This document shows, piece after piece, positions 28,100-38,042 of a DNA stretch of 64,000 nt. Origin of the DNA: Rhizobium sp. R711 (GTDB lineage: Bacteria > Pseudomonadota > Alphaproteobacteria > Rhizobiales > Rhizobiaceae). Location of the stretch: positions 1,090,362 to 1,154,361 of the forward strand of contig NZ_LOKZ01000001.1 of assembly GCF_002211365.1 (NCBI RefSeq), in the 5' to 3' direction. The translations under genes were made by a program, and so were the position numbers. Position 1 is the stretch's first letter. Every line of letters starts with the position of its first letter. The notes beneath the pieces are model-generated. The model searched no databases, was not told the origin of the DNA, and saw nothing but the letters and a program-made list of their open reading frames with translations.

Positions 28100-28604
28100 C
28101 GCGCAGGCCTCCAACAGCGCCTGTGAGCAGGAGATCCAGGCGGCGGCACTGAAGTACGGTATCCCCGAGGGCATTCTCTATTCGGTTGGCCTGACTGAAA
28201 CCGGACGCAAGGGATCGCTCTATCCCTACGCGCTGAACATCGAAGGAAAGGCCTTCTTTCCGCCCTCCGAGCAGGACGCTCTAAGGCAGATTGATGCTGC
28301 GCGCAGGTCAGGCGCGAAGCTCATCGACATCGGCTGCATGCAGATCAACCAGTACTACCATGGTGAGAATTTCCGGTCGGCGGAGGAGATGTTCGACCCC
28401 CGCCGCAATGTGGAATACGCGGCGCGGTTCCTGCGCAATCTCCATGACCGTCACGAAACATGGACGATGGCGGTCGCCCGCTATCACGCCGGACCCAACA
28501 ACGACCCGGCCCAGAAGCAGTATGTCTGCCGGGTCATCGCCAATCTGGTCGCCACCGGCTACGGCAAATGGACTCGCAATGCGAGCAACTTCTGCCTGAA
28601 TTGA
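28020..28604 (+). CDS. SltF-like periplasmic lytic transglycosylase
   Basis: A 194-residue exported enzyme with a signal peptide at about 1-30 (basic start, LLLAPLAAAALATS, cleavage near AQA). The lysozyme-like transglycosylase domain has the catalytic Glu60 in LYSVGLTETGRKG, the IDIGCMQINQYYH stretch and the closing ARYHAGPN. It should cut peptidoglycan so that the rod can cross the cell wall. In Rhodobacter the separate enzyme SltF does this with a FlgJ that lacks its own muramidase domain, and a FlgJ-like rod-binding gene lies at 38488 here. The ATG at 28020 lies within fliK; the signal peptide supports it. Confidence 0.85.
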   Translation: MARAKAVLKALLLAPLAAAALATSTSSAQASNSACEQEIQAAALKYGIPEGILYSVGLTETGRKGSLYPYALNIEGKAFFPPSEQDALRQIDAARRSGAKLIDIGCMQINQYYHGENFRSAEEMFDPRRNVEYAARFLRNLHDRHETWTMAVARYHAGPNNDPAQKQYVCRVIANLVATGYGKWTRNASNFCLN

Positions 28605-28887
28605 TTCAATCAAAACTGGTAGAAAATAGAACAAAGCAGAAATGTGTCATATTGTGGCGAGAATCTGTCTCAATGTGGCAAGGCAAGTCACATTTTAGCC
28701 CCTGTTAACTTTTCCACGAAATATTTGTGTGCATAGTTTTGAGGAGCCACTACATCTAGATCAAATCGCGCCTCAATTATTAATCAACTATTAATTTCTG
28801 CCAGTGAGTTCCTACAGCTTGTCCCAGAATCGCGCGATTCGTACCCATAGAGCATCGAGGTACCACAAGTGATTCGGAGGCGGACGA
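28605..28887 (+). promoter_or_regulatory. rem promoter region
   Basis: A 283-base A+T-rich gap in front of rem. It holds a cluster of AATGTG-like half-sites (listed separately) and further downstream an ATTAATTTCTG-type A+T-rich stretch. No gene is visible. VisN/VisR are known to activate rem in Sinorhizobium. Confidence 0.55.
28641..28694 (+). promoter_or_regulatory. Repeated AATGTG/CACATT half-sites upstream of rem
   Basis: AATGTGTCA at 28641, ATTGTGGCG at 28651, AATGTGGCA at 28672 and the inverted CACATT at 28689-28694. The last two form an inverted repeat of 6-bp arms with an 11-base spacer. They are candidate operators for the LuxR-type VisN/VisR pair (inference). Confidence 0.4.
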
Positions 28888-29559
28888 ATGATCGTAGTGG
28901 TTGATGAGCGTGAGCTCGTGAAAGATGGTTACACTTCACTTTTCGGGCGGGAAGGCATTCCTTCCACGGGGTTTGATCCAAATGAATTCGGTGAATGGGT
29001 TCAGACGGCGGCCGATTCCGATATTGCGGCTGTCGAGGCATTTCTGATCGGGCAGGGGCAGCAGAATTTCGAGCTGCCGCGCGCAATTCGCGACCGGACC
29101 ATGGCGCCGGTTATCGCGGTCAGTGACCAGCCGTCGCTCGAAAACACGCTTGCACTTTTTGATTGCGGCGTCGACGACGTCGTACGCAAGCCGGTTCACC
29201 CGCGCGAAATCCTGGCGCGAGCCGCCGCCATCCGGCGTCGATTGAAAGCGATTTCCAGCCACACCGACATTGGCGCGATCCGCGTGTTCTCTGATGGTCG
29301 TGATCCGGAAATTCACGGCGAAGTCTTCGCGCTTCCACGTCGCGAGCGCCGTATCCTCGAGTATTTGATCGCAAACCGCGGACGCCGTGTCACCAAGACG
29401 CAGATCTTCAACGCGATCTACGGGATCTTCGACGAGGAAGTCGAAGAAAACGTCGTTGAGAGCCACATTTCCAAGCTGCGTAAGAAGCTCCGGAAGAAGC
29501 TCGGTTTCGATCCGGTCGATTCGAAGCGCTTCCTCGGCTACTGCATTGATTGGAACTGA
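28888..29559 (+). CDS. rem: Rem, OmpR-family class IB regulator of motility
   Basis: A 223-residue OmpR-type regulator. Residues 1-115 have the receiver fold and 130-223 a winged-helix DNA-binding domain ([20 protein letters not shown] ... [17 protein letters not shown]). In the receiver, Ser79 and Lys101 of the active site are kept, but the usual phosphorylated Asp is Glu50 (in [10 protein letters not shown]). No histidine kinase gene is near. In Sinorhizobium Rem is made under VisN/VisR control and activates the class II flagellar genes. The ribosome site is GGAGG. flgE follows after 128 bases. Confidence 0.92.
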   Translation: MIVVVDERELVKDGYTSLFGREGIPSTGFDPNEFGEWVQTAADSDIAAVEAFLIGQGQQNFELPRAIRDRTMAPVIAVSDQPSLENTLALFDCGVDDVVRKPVHPREILARAAAIRRRLKAISSHTDIGAIRVFSDGRDPEIHGEVFALPRRERRILEYLIANRGRRVTKTQIFNAIYGIFDEEVEENVVESHISKLRKKLRKKLGFDPVDSKRFLGYCIDWN

Positions 29560-29687
29560 TTTTTTCAGACCGGGCCGCGTTGCCTGGATCTAGTCGATCA
29601 TTCTCTCGGCGATGGTTCAGCCCCAGACAGCTTCACGCAAGGCCCGCCAAATACTCTCAAGCCTACTAAGGGAATCGAGGTTTTCAG

Positions 29688-30980
29688 ATGAGCATTTTTG
29701 GCAGCATGAAGACGGCCGTGTCCGGCATGAACGCCCAGGCCAACCGCCTCAGCACCGTCTCCGACAACATCGCGAACGCAAACACGACGGGCTACAAGGC
29801 TGTTTCGACCGCCTTCTCGTCGCTGGTGCTGCCGTCGACCTCGGGCAATTACAATTCGGGCGGCGTCCAGACGTCCGTTCGTCAGTCCGTTTCCGAGCAG
29901 GGCGATATATCCTACACCACGTCGAGCTACGATCTGGCGATCTCGGGCGACGGCTTCTTCATCGTTCAGAGCCCGGATGGCACTCCGGTTCTGACCCGCG
30001 CAGGCGACTTCACCAAGGATGACGAGGGTAATCTGGTCAATTCCGCCGGCTACACTCTGATGGGCTATTCCTATGACGCCGGCGCGCCGGCTGTCGTCGT
30101 CAACGGCTTCTCCGGCCTTGTGCCGATCAATGTCATGCAATCCGGTCTGACGGCAATCGCGTCGACGACCGGCACATTCTCGGGCAACCTGAACTCGAAC
30201 GCGAATGTCGCAACAACCGGCCTGCCGAGTTCCAACCCGGCGTCGGTCACCAGCGATACCAAGCAGATGTCGATGGTCGGCTACGACAAGCTCGGCAACA
30301 CCGTTCAGTATGACTTCTACTTCACCAAGACAGCAGGCGCGACGCCCACAACCTCCGGGACATGGGAGGTCGCAGTGTTCCGCCACGCCGATGCGGCAAC
30401 AGGTGGAACGTCATCATTTCCGTACACTCCGGCAGCGTCGGCTCTCGTCGGCTCGACGAATTTGACCTACGACCTAAACGGCAAGCTAGATACGACGACA
30501 ACGCCCGGTGCGCTGACGATCACCGATCCGGTGACGGGCGGCTCGATCGCGATGGACCTCAGCGGCTTCACGCAGCTGGCCTCTGGCTTCTCCGGCACAG
30601 GTACCCCGAACGGCCAGGCAGCAAGCCCGGTCAAGAGTGTCACGATCGACAAGGACGGCACGGTCTACGCAAAGTATTCCGACGGCACTTCCAAGCCGGT
30701 TTATCGTGTTCCCCTGGCCACCGTTGCCAGCCCCGACAACATGACCTTGATGAGCGGCAACGTCTACAGTGCCAACGGGCAGTCCGGTGTTACGGTCACG
30801 GGCTTTCCGCAGACGAACGGCTTCGGCTCGATCCAGTCGGGCGCATTGGAAAGTTCGAACGTCGACCTCGCCGGCGAACTGACCGAGATGATCGAGTCGC
30901 AGCGCAGCTACACCGCCAATTCCAAGGTCTTCCAGACGGGGTCCGACATCATGGACGTCCTCGTTAACCTCAAGAGATAA
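29688..30980 (+). CDS. flgE: FlgE, flagellar hook protein
   Basis: A 430-residue hook subunit. It opens with SIFGSMKTAVSGMNAQANRL and the axial signature DNIANANTTGYKAVSTAFSS, and closes with LESSNVDLAGELTEMIESQR followed by SYTANSKVFQT. The centre is Thr/Gly/Ser-rich. Length is within the usual range. It starts the run flgE-flgK-flgL-flaF-flbT-flgD-fliQ-flhA-fliR. Confidence 0.96.
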   Translation: MSIFGSMKTAVSGMNAQANRLSTVSDNIANANTTGYKAVSTAFSSLVLPSTSGNYNSGGVQTSVRQSVSEQGDISYTTSSYDLAISGDGFFIVQSPDGTPVLTRAGDFTKDDEGNLVNSAGYTLMGYSYDAGAPAVVVNGFSGLVPINVMQSGLTAIASTTGTFSGNLNSNANVATTGLPSSNPASVTSDTKQMSMVGYDKLGNTVQYDFYFTKTAGATPTTSGTWEVAVFRHADAATGGTSSFPYTPAASALVGSTNLTYDLNGKLDTTTTPGALTITDPVTGGSIAMDLSGFTQLASGFSGTGTPNGQAASPVKSVTIDKDGTVYAKYSDGTSKPVYRVPLATVASPDNMTLMSGNVYSANGQSGVTVTGFPQTNGFGSIQSGALESSNVDLAGELTEMIESQRSYTANSKVFQTGSDIMDVLVNLKR

Positions 30981-30998
30981 GTAGGGTTCGGATAAGCC

Positions 30999-32480
30999 AT
31001 GTCGCTCACTTCCGCACTGAATTCCGCGCAGAGCATATTCAATAATACCGGCATTCAGAGCAGTGTCGTATCGAACAATATCTCGAATTCGAGTAACAGC
31101 GATTACGTGCGCCGGCAGGCGATGATCACGACGTCGCTGAATGGTGCGCAGGTTGTGAAAATCAGCCGCGCGCAGGAAGACGCGCTGTTGCGTCAATGGC
31201 TAAAGTCGAGTGCGCAGGACAGCGGCCAGCAAACTCTGCTCAGTGGCCTCACCGATCTCAAGTCGATCATGGGTGGCAACGACTACGAAACGTCGCCGGC
31301 GAATTACCTGGCGACATTTCGAGAAAAGTTGCAGGCATTTAGCACGTCGCCGAGCAGCACCATTGCTGCCCAGAGCGCGGTCACGGCAGCGCAGGACGTC
31401 GCCACTTCCCTCAACAATGCAACGAATTCCGTGCAGGCTGTCCGTCAGGGAGCCGACAAGGAAATCGCCACACAGGTCTCGACGCTCAACACACTGCTCT
31501 CGCAATTCAAGACGGCAAACGACGCCGTCAAGAGCGCCACCGCGACTGGCGGCAATCCGGCGGATGCTCTGGATGAACGCGACAAGCTGCTGAAGCAGAT
31601 TTCCTCCATCGTTGGTGTGAATGCTGTCGATCGCGATAACGGCGACATGGCGCTCTATACCACCGACGGAACCGTCGTTTTCGATACGATCCCGCGTACC
31701 GTCACCTTCGTTGCGCAGGACACCTACACCGCACAGACGCAAGGCAATGGCGTCTACATCGATGGCGTGCTGCTCGCCAAGGCGCAGGGCTCGACGACAA
31801 CTGCGCAGGGGAGCTTGCAAGCGCTCCTGCAGGTACGCGACGACATTGCGCCGAAGTTCCAGTCGCAACTCGATGAAATTGCAAAGTCGCTCGTCACCAT
31901 GTTCTCGGAAACTGACGGCACCACGACCCAGCCGGGTCTGTTCGTCTGGAAGACGGCGACTGGTGCCACAGGCGGAACGCCGACGACGACGGGCGTCATC
32001 GCCGGCATCGCCGGCACCATCAGCGTAAACATCAATGTTCAAACCGGTGCGTTCAACGCTGCTACGGGTACCTACGGCGATCCGATGAGGTTGCGCGATG
32101 GGTCGATCTCCGGTCTCACCAACCTCAACACAACCAACAGCAGCGGGTTCTCCGACAATCTCGACGCTCTCTACACGGCGATGGGCACGGCACGGACCTT
32201 CTCGTCGGATGCCGGTCTCTCGTCCGATGTCAATATCATGGACTACGCCTCGAATTCGATCGGCTGGCTCGAGCAGTATCGAAGCGATGCGACGACAGCC
32301 TCCGAGAACACGTCAGCGGCGCTCTCGCGTTCGACGGAAGCTTATTCGAACGAGACCGGTGTTAATCTCGACGAGGAATTGACGCTGCTTCTCGATATCG
32401 AGCAGTCCTACAAGGCGGCCACGAAGATCCTCAACGCTGTCGACGAAATGTTGAAATCATTGCTGGACATAGCGAGTTAA
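30999..32480 (+). CDS. flgK: FlgK, hook-filament junction protein 1
   Basis: A 493-residue junction protein located between hook and filament. The N-terminal axial part shows SVVSNNISNSSNSDYVRRQA, and the C-terminus has SNETGVNLDEELTLLLDIEQ and SYKAATKILNAVDEMLKSLL. It is shorter than enteric FlgK (about 547) through loss in the variable centre. It lies 18 bases behind flgE and 3 bases before flgL. Confidence 0.94.
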   Translation: MSLTSALNSAQSIFNNTGIQSSVVSNNISNSSNSDYVRRQAMITTSLNGAQVVKISRAQEDALLRQWLKSSAQDSGQQTLLSGLTDLKSIMGGNDYETSPANYLATFREKLQAFSTSPSSTIAAQSAVTAAQDVATSLNNATNSVQAVRQGADKEIATQVSTLNTLLSQFKTANDAVKSATATGGNPADALDERDKLLKQISSIVGVNAVDRDNGDMALYTTDGTVVFDTIPRTVTFVAQDTYTAQTQGNGVYIDGVLLAKAQGSTTTAQGSLQALLQVRDDIAPKFQSQLDEIAKSLVTMFSETDGTTTQPGLFVWKTATGATGGTPTTTGVIAGIAGTISVNINVQTGAFNAATGTYGDPMRLRDGSISGLTNLNTTNSSGFSDNLDALYTAMGTARTFSSDAGLSSDVNIMDYASNSIGWLEQYRSDATTASENTSAALSRSTEAYSNETGVNLDEELTLLLDIEQSYKAATKILNAVDEMLKSLLDIAS

Positions 32481-32483
32481 GCC

Positions 32484-33530
32484 ATGAAAAGTTCATTTAT
32501 TTCTAGCTCAGCCATCCAGAACGCAATGCGATTGACGATCCGCCAGTCGCAGAAGCAATTGGTCAGCTCGTCTCTCGAAGCAACGACAGGCGTTTATGCC
32601 GATATCGGCGCCTCCATCGGCTCGGGCGCAGCCAAGAGCGTGAATTTCACGTCCGAAATCAGCCGCATCGCCGCCTTGAAGGGGAGTAATTCCGTCGTTT
32701 CGGCTCGCCTTGAGGCTTCGCAGCTCGGCCTCGACAGCATGAAGACGGCAGGCGACGGACTGGTCTCCAAGCTGACCGCGCTTCAAGGTAGTCAGGATCA
32801 GACCAGCATTACGGTCGCGACACAGTCGGCGACTGATGCGCTGTCGCAGTTGATGGATACGGGCAACTCGATGCTCAACGGCGAGTACCTGTTCTCCGGT
32901 ATTAACACCGACGTTCAGCCGCTGAAGGACCAATCGGCCACAGTGACCGCCAATATCACGGCGGCGCTCGGCACCTACGCGAGCGGACTTGGCAAGACGG
33001 TGGGCGAGCTCACCGGTTCCGAGATGGAAACCTTCATTACCGGCACAGTCGAGCCGATGTTTTCGGAGGCAAGCTGGACCGATCCGACCACCGGTTGGTC
33101 GAGCGCTTCTAGCCAGAATATGACGAGCCGCATCAGCAACTCGGAAGTCGTCACGTCCTCTACCAATTCCAATTCGGACGGCATGCGCTACTTCGCGCTG
33201 GCGTCGATCACGGTTTCGGCGCTGGCAGGCCAGGGTCTCAGCGCAGACGCACTGGGCACGGTCACCAAGAAGGCGATCGGCTACGCCGCCCAGGCAACGA
33301 CCGGCATCGTGACGCAGGCAAGCCAGCTCGGCCTTTCGCAGGAACGTGTCGAGAAAGCCAATGACGCACTCGATGCCCAGTCGAGCATCCTTCAGAACAA
33401 GCTCGTCGATCTCCAAGGCGTGGATACCTCGGAAGCATCGACGCTGGTCAATACCCTCCAGACGCAGCTGGAGACCGCTTATACGATCGTATCGAAAATT
33501 CAGCAGTTGAGTCTCGTGAACTACCTTTGA
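32484..33530 (+). CDS. flgL: FlgL, hook-filament junction protein 2
   Basis: A 348-residue flagellin-like junction protein. The N-terminal helix MRLTIRQSQKQLVSSSLEAT, the GEYLFSGINTDVQPL stretch and the C-terminal helix ending in LETAYTIVSKIQQLSLVNYL fit FlgL, which begins the filament on FlgK. It follows flgK by 3 bases. Confidence 0.93.
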   Translation: MKSSFISSSAIQNAMRLTIRQSQKQLVSSSLEATTGVYADIGASIGSGAAKSVNFTSEISRIAALKGSNSVVSARLEASQLGLDSMKTAGDGLVSKLTALQGSQDQTSITVATQSATDALSQLMDTGNSMLNGEYLFSGINTDVQPLKDQSATVTANITAALGTYASGLGKTVGELTGSEMETFITGTVEPMFSEASWTDPTTGWSSASSQNMTSRISNSEVVTSSTNSNSDGMRYFALASITVSALAGQGLSADALGTVTKKAIGYAAQATTGIVTQASQLGLSQERVEKANDALDAQSSILQNKLVDLQGVDTSEASTLVNTLQTQLETAYTIVSKIQQLSLVNYL

Positions 33531-33566
33531 TGATCAAGGGTACGAAAGACAAAGAAGGATGCATGA

Positions 33567-33914
33567 ATGTATCAGTTCTCCTACTCCGAGATCATGGAGG
33601 ACTCGGTGGCCGATGCGAAGGAGCGGGAGCGTCAGGTTCTCGACCGGTCCATCGACCTGCTGTCGATTGCACGGGACAAAGAGAAATACAGCCGGGAAGC
33701 CATCGATGCATTGTTCTACACCCGGCGTGTTTGGGTGAGCTTCATCGAGGATCTCAAGCATCCGGACAACCAGCTTGAAATCCAGTTGCGGGCCAACCTC
33801 ATTTCGATCGCGATCTGGATCTTGAAGGAATGCGATCGGATCAGGCGCCGGCAATCGACGAACTACCAAGGCATTATCGACGTTACCACCATCATCAGGG
33901 ATGGACTAAAATGA
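33567..33914 (+). CDS. flaF: FlaF, flagellin-synthesis regulator
   Basis: A 115-residue protein opening with [20 protein letters not shown], the family hallmark. The rest is helical, with [20 protein letters not shown] and [15 protein letters not shown]. In Caulobacter and related alphaproteobacteria FlaF is needed for flagellin translation or secretion and works against FlbT. The stop overlaps the flbT start (ATGA), so both are coupled. The ribosome site is AAGAAGGA. Confidence 0.93.
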   Translation: MYQFSYSEIMEDSVADAKERERQVLDRSIDLLSIARDKEKYSREAIDALFYTRRVWVSFIEDLKHPDNQLEIQLRANLISIAIWILKECDRIRRRQSTNYQGIIDVTTIIRDGLK

Positions 33915-34360
33915 AAAGCACACTTCGCATCTCGCTAAAAGCCGGGGAAAAGATCTTCATTAACGGTGCGGTCCTGCGCGTCGATCGCAAGGTCGCGCTG
34001 GAATTCCTGAATGATGTAACATTCCTTCTCGAAAACCATGTCCTCCAGCCGGAAGACGCGACGACGCCTCTGCGCCAGCTCTACTTCATCGCGCAGATGA
34101 TCCTGATTAATCCTGAGGGCAAAGAACAATCGACGGCGATGTTCCGCAAGTCGATCACGATGTTGCTCACCTGCTTCAAGAACGAGGAAGTCCTCGCGGA
34201 GCTGAAGCGCATTGATGGCCTTGTCTCGACCGGACGCGCATTCGACGCGCTGAAGGCGATCCGTGGTCTCTACCCGATCGAAGACAGCATTCTCAACAAC
34301 CACGAAATGCCGCCGACGATGGTCGAGCACATTCGTAAGGAGATCGCACCATGGCGGTAA
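33911..34360 (+). CDS. flbT: FlbT, flagellin mRNA regulator
   Basis: A 149-residue protein opening with [20 protein letters not shown], typical of FlbT, and containing [20 protein letters not shown]. In Caulobacter FlbT lowers flagellin synthesis by binding the 5' leader of flagellin mRNA until the hook is finished. I start at the ATG overlapping the flaF stop; the frame is open 81 bases further upstream, but that part shadows flaF. The 3' end overlaps flgD by 10 bases. Confidence 0.93.
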   Translation: MKSTLRISLKAGEKIFINGAVLRVDRKVALEFLNDVTFLLENHVLQPEDATTPLRQLYFIAQMILINPEGKEQSTAMFRKSITMLLTCFKNEEVLAELKRIDGLVSTGRAFDALKAIRGLYPIEDSILNNHEMPPTMVEHIRKEIAPWR

Positions 34361-34785
34361 GCAGCGTTTCAAGCACGTCGAGCACTTCGTCATCGTCGAG
34401 CACCTCGAGCGCACAGCAGAAGGCGACGCTCAACTACGACAACTTCCTGCAGCTCCTCATCGCGCAGATGAAGAATCAGGATCCGACGGATCCGGTCGAT
34501 GCCAGCGAGCAGATGTCGCAGCTGGCGAGCTTCTCCCAGGTGGAGCAGACGATCCAGACGAACACCAAGCTGGACAGCCTGCTGGCAAGCTCGAGCCTGA
34601 CGCAGGGCAGCAGCTACATCGGAAAATACATGACCAGCGCCGACGGCACCGTCAAAGGCACGGTTGCTTCGGTCAAGGTCTATTCCGACGGCATCATTGC
34701 GACAACGACGGATGGCGGTAATATTCTCGTGCAGGCGGGAATCACCCTGTCTGAGACTGCCCCGACGACGTCGTCGTCGAGCTAA
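34351..34785 (+). CDS. flgD: FlgD, hook-cap scaffolding protein (short form)
   Basis: A 144-residue protein with the conserved FlgD core: [20 protein letters not shown] followed by [20 protein letters not shown]. The Ser/Thr-rich N-terminus is disordered. It lacks the C-terminal Tudor/Fn3-like part of enteric FlgD (about 231 residues), ending soon after [20 protein letters not shown]. It starts inside the end of flbT. FlgD caps the growing hook and is exported. Confidence 0.92.
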   Translation: MAVSSVSSTSSTSSSSSTSSAQQKATLNYDNFLQLLIAQMKNQDPTDPVDASEQMSQLASFSQVEQTIQTNTKLDSLLASSSLTQGSSYIGKYMTSADGTVKGTVASVKVYSDGIIATTTDGGNILVQAGITLSETAPTTSSSS

Positions 34786-34846
34786 GCGCAATTTTGAGGC
34801 GGTTCGGTTACGTCGGAAGGACCGCAAGGCGATATGAGGTTGCCTG

Positions 34847-35113
34847 ATGAATGAAGCTGATGCACTTGACCTCTTCCAGGCCGCGATCTGGACCGTCCTT
34901 GTTTCCGCCGGCCCGGCGGTGGCGGCGGCCATGATCGTCGGTCTGATCATCGCGTTGTTCCAGGCGCTGACGCAGGTTCAGGAAGCAACGCTCACCTTCG
35001 TTCCGAAGATCGTGGCCGTCCTCGTCACCATCGGCATCTCGGCGCCGTTTGTGGGGTCGCAGATTTCGATTTTCACCAATCTGGTGTTTTCGCGCATTCA
35101 GTCGGGCTTCTGA
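34847..35113 (+). CDS. fliQ: FliQ, export gate protein
   Basis: An 88-residue export-gate subunit with two membrane helices (about 12-37 and 53-75) and the family stretch IIALFQALTQVQEATLTFVP. Length equals the usual 88-89. It lies between flgD and flhA, 61 bases behind flgD. Confidence 0.95.
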   Translation: MNEADALDLFQAAIWTVLVSAGPAVAAAMIVGLIIALFQALTQVQEATLTFVPKIVAVLVTIGISAPFVGSQISIFTNLVFSRIQSGF

Positions 35114-35201
35114 GCCACCCTCGCGCAAGCTTCGCCATTTAGTTCTCGTTCCGAATTGGTGGGCATCATGCCCCCACCTCTCATGAAGAGACGGAATCGA
35201 A

Positions 35202-37289
35202 ATGGCGCAACCTCCCGCACTCCCCCTTCCGAAAGCCGGACTTAGCGTACGTGATATCGGTTTTGCCATGGGCATCATCGTTATTATCTGCGTGCTCTTC
35301 CTGCCGATCCCGCCGTTCCTGATCGATATGGGACTGGCCTTCTCGATCGCCTTCTCGGTACTGATCCTGATGGTGGCGCTGTGGATCCAAAAGCCGCTCG
35401 ACTTCTCGTCCTTCCCGACCATCCTTCTGATCGCGACGATGACGCGCTTGGCGCTGAACATCGCGACGACCCGTGTCATTCTCTCACACGGCAACGAGGG
35501 CCATGATGCCGCCGGCGGTGTCATCGCCGGCTTTGCAAGCCTTGTCATGTCAGGCGACTTCGTGATCGGTCTGATCGTCTTCCTGATCCTGATCACCATC
35601 AACTTCATCGTCATCACCAAGGGCGCGACGCGTATCGCGGAAGTCGGCGCGCGCTTCACCCTCGACGCTATCCCCGGCAAGCAGATGTCGATCGATGCCG
35701 ACCTCTCGGCCGGCATCATTGATGAGAAGGAGGCCCAGCGCCGCCGCAAGGAGCTGGAGGAGGAAAGCTCCTTCTTCGGTGCCATGGACGGTGCATCGAA
35801 ATTCGTTCGCGGCGACGCGATTGCCGGTTTGCTGATCACTTGCATCAATGTTTTCGGCGGCATCATCATCGGCTATTTCCGGCACGGTATGCCGATCGGC
35901 GAGGCAGCCGATGTCTTCGTCAAGCTCTCGGTCGGTGACGGCCTCGTCTCGCAGATGCCGGCGCTTATCGTTTCGCTCGCCGCCGGCCTTCTCGTCTCGC
36001 GCGGCGGCACTGTCGGTTCCACCGAACAGGCGGTCGTCAACCAGCTGAGCGGCTATCCGCGTGCGCTTTCCGTGTCCGCTGTTCTGATGGCGATCCTCGG
36101 CCTCATGCCGGGTCTACCGTTTGTCCCCTTCATGTTCCTTTCCGGTCTTCTGGCCTTCGGTGCCTGGTTCATTCCTCGTCAGGTCGAGGCCGAGAACAAG
36201 GCCCGGCGCGAGCAGGAAGAGAAGAAGGTCGTCCAGAGCAAGGAACTTGAAAAGGACTCCGTCAAGTCGGTGCTGCGCACATCGGAAATCGAACTCGCGC
36301 TCGGCAAGATGGTATCGACGCGTCTGCTTGGTGCCCACCAGGAGCTCGCCTTCCGCGTCGGCAAGATGCGCAAGAAGTTCGCGACGCAGTACGGTTTCGT
36401 TGTTCCGGAAATCAAGGTCACCGACGACATCGGTATTGCCGAGAAGTCCTACCAGATCCGAATCCACGGCACGACGGTAGCTTCCAACATGCTGCGCGTC
36501 GGTGAAGTTCTTGTCGTCACCGGCTCCGGCCGCAAGCCGAGCATTCCGGGCGACGAGATTCGCGAACCAGCCTTCGGCATGCCGGCGATTTCGATTCTTG
36601 AGGCTTTCACCGAGGACCTGAAGCGCGAAGGTTTCCAGCCGATCGACAACGTTTCTGTCGTGCTGACGCATATGAGCGAAGTGATCCGCAACAATCTGCC
36701 GGCGCTCCTGTCCTACAAGGACGTGAAGATCCTGATCGACAGGCTCGATCCGGAATACAAGAAGCTGGCCGACGAGATCTGCTCGTCGCATATGTCCTAT
36801 TCCGGCTTGCAGGCGGTGCTGAAACTGCTCCTTGCCGAGCGCGTGTCCATCCGCAACCTGCATCTCATCCTGGAAGCCGTCGCCGAACTCGCGCCGCATG
36901 TCCGCAAGACCGAGCAGATTGTCGAGCACGTCCGCGTTCGTATGGCGCAGCAGCTATGCGGGGACCTTGCCGACAACGGCGTGCTCCGCGTGCTGCGACT
37001 CGGCAGCAAGTGGGACCTCGCTTTCCATCAGGCCCTGAAGCGCGACAACAAGGGCGAGATCATCGAATTCGACATCGACCCGCGCATGCTGGAGGAGTTC
37101 AGCGAGCAGGCGACGAAAGTTATCCGTGAATTCATGGATCGCGGCCTGCCGTTCGCCCTTGTCACCTCGCCGGAAACACGATCCTATGTGCGGATGATCA
37201 TCGAACGATTGTTCGCAACGCTCCCGGTTCTGTCGCATGTCGAGCTGTCCAAGGGCATCGAGATAAAGATTCTGGGCTCGATTTCATGA
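35202..37289 (+). CDS. flhA: FlhA, export gate protein
   Basis: A 695-residue main export-gate protein. The N-terminal 330 residues hold eight membrane segments with the FHIPEP signature region around [20 protein letters not shown] and [20 protein letters not shown]. The rest is the cytoplasmic domain that receives chaperone-substrate complexes ([12 protein letters not shown], then [20 protein letters not shown]). Length matches the family. The stop overlaps fliR by ATGA. Confidence 0.97.
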   Translation: MAQPPALPLPKAGLSVRDIGFAMGIIVIICVLFLPIPPFLIDMGLAFSIAFSVLILMVALWIQKPLDFSSFPTILLIATMTRLALNIATTRVILSHGNEGHDAAGGVIAGFASLVMSGDFVIGLIVFLILITINFIVITKGATRIAEVGARFTLDAIPGKQMSIDADLSAGIIDEKEAQRRRKELEEESSFFGAMDGASKFVRGDAIAGLLITCINVFGGIIIGYFRHGMPIGEAADVFVKLSVGDGLVSQMPALIVSLAAGLLVSRGGTVGSTEQAVVNQLSGYPRALSVSAVLMAILGLMPGLPFVPFMFLSGLLAFGAWFIPRQVEAENKARREQEEKKVVQSKELEKDSVKSVLRTSEIELALGKMVSTRLLGAHQELAFRVGKMRKKFATQYGFVVPEIKVTDDIGIAEKSYQIRIHGTTVASNMLRVGEVLVVTGSGRKPSIPGDEIREPAFGMPAISILEAFTEDLKREGFQPIDNVSVVLTHMSEVIRNNLPALLSYKDVKILIDRLDPEYKKLADEICSSHMSYSGLQAVLKLLLAERVSIRNLHLILEAVAELAPHVRKTEQIVEHVRVRMAQQLCGDLADNGVLRVLRLGSKWDLAFHQALKRDNKGEIIEFDIDPRMLEEFSEQATKVIREFMDRGLPFALVTSPETRSYVRMIIERLFATLPVLSHVELSKGIEIKILGSIS

Positions 37290-38038
37290 TAACTGACCCG
37301 CAAGGGACCGTTCTGGCGCTGTTCCTGATTTTCTGCAGGATCGGCGGCTGCGTCCTGGCGATGCCCGGCTTTTCGTCTGCCAGGGTACCGGCGCAATTGC
37401 GAATTTTTATTGCTGCTGCCCTGTCGCTGGCGATCCTGCCTGTGCTTTGGGACACTGTCTATCCGATCGTCCACACATCGAATGCCACCTACATCGGTTA
37501 CATCTTCAGCGAAGCGCTGATTGGCGTCATGTACGGCATGCTTGCGCGCGTCTACACGCTCGGCCTGCAGTTCGCGGCCAGCGTGATTGCGATGATGGTT
37601 GGATACACCCAGCCGGCTGAGGCGGATGTCTTCGAGGACTCGCCGGAAAGCAGCCTTTCAGGTTTCATCACCTTTGCCGGGATGATGATCCTGTTCATGA
37701 TGGACTTTCATCACATCGTATTCAGGGCGCTGGTCGATTCCTACACGTCGATGCCCTTCGGCGGTATCATGCAGATGCGCAGCACGCTGATTTCGTTCAC
37801 CGACACGCTGTCATCGACGTTCATGATCATGCTGCGGCTCTCGAGCCCGTTCCTGATCTACGGCCTGATGTTCAACATCGCCATCGGCTTCATCAACAAG
37901 CTCGCGCCGCAGATTCCGGTGTATTTCATATCGACGCCTTACCTGCTTCTCGGCGGCCTTTTCCTTTTCTACTTCTCCGTGGCGGCGCTGGTCAGCCAGT
38001 TCGGCCAATCCTTCGCCAGCGTCTTCATCGGCAGGTAG
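37286..38038 (+). CDS. fliR: FliR, export gate protein
   Basis: A 250-residue inner-membrane protein with about six membrane segments. Conserved FliR stretches include [20 protein letters not shown] near the N-terminus and [20 protein letters not shown] near the C-terminus. It completes the FliP-FliQ-FliR channel. It overlaps flhA by 4 bases and is followed after 4 bases by the FliJ-like gene. Confidence 0.96.
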   Translation: MITDPQGTVLALFLIFCRIGGCVLAMPGFSSARVPAQLRIFIAAALSLAILPVLWDTVYPIVHTSNATYIGYIFSEALIGVMYGMLARVYTLGLQFAASVIAMMVGYTQPAEADVFEDSPESSLSGFITFAGMMILFMMDFHHIVFRALVDSYTSMPFGGIMQMRSTLISFTDTLSSTFMIMLRLSSPFLIYGLMFNIAIGFINKLAPQIPVYFISTPYLLLGGLFLFYFSVAALVSQFGQSFASVFIGR

Positions 38039-38042
38039 CGAC

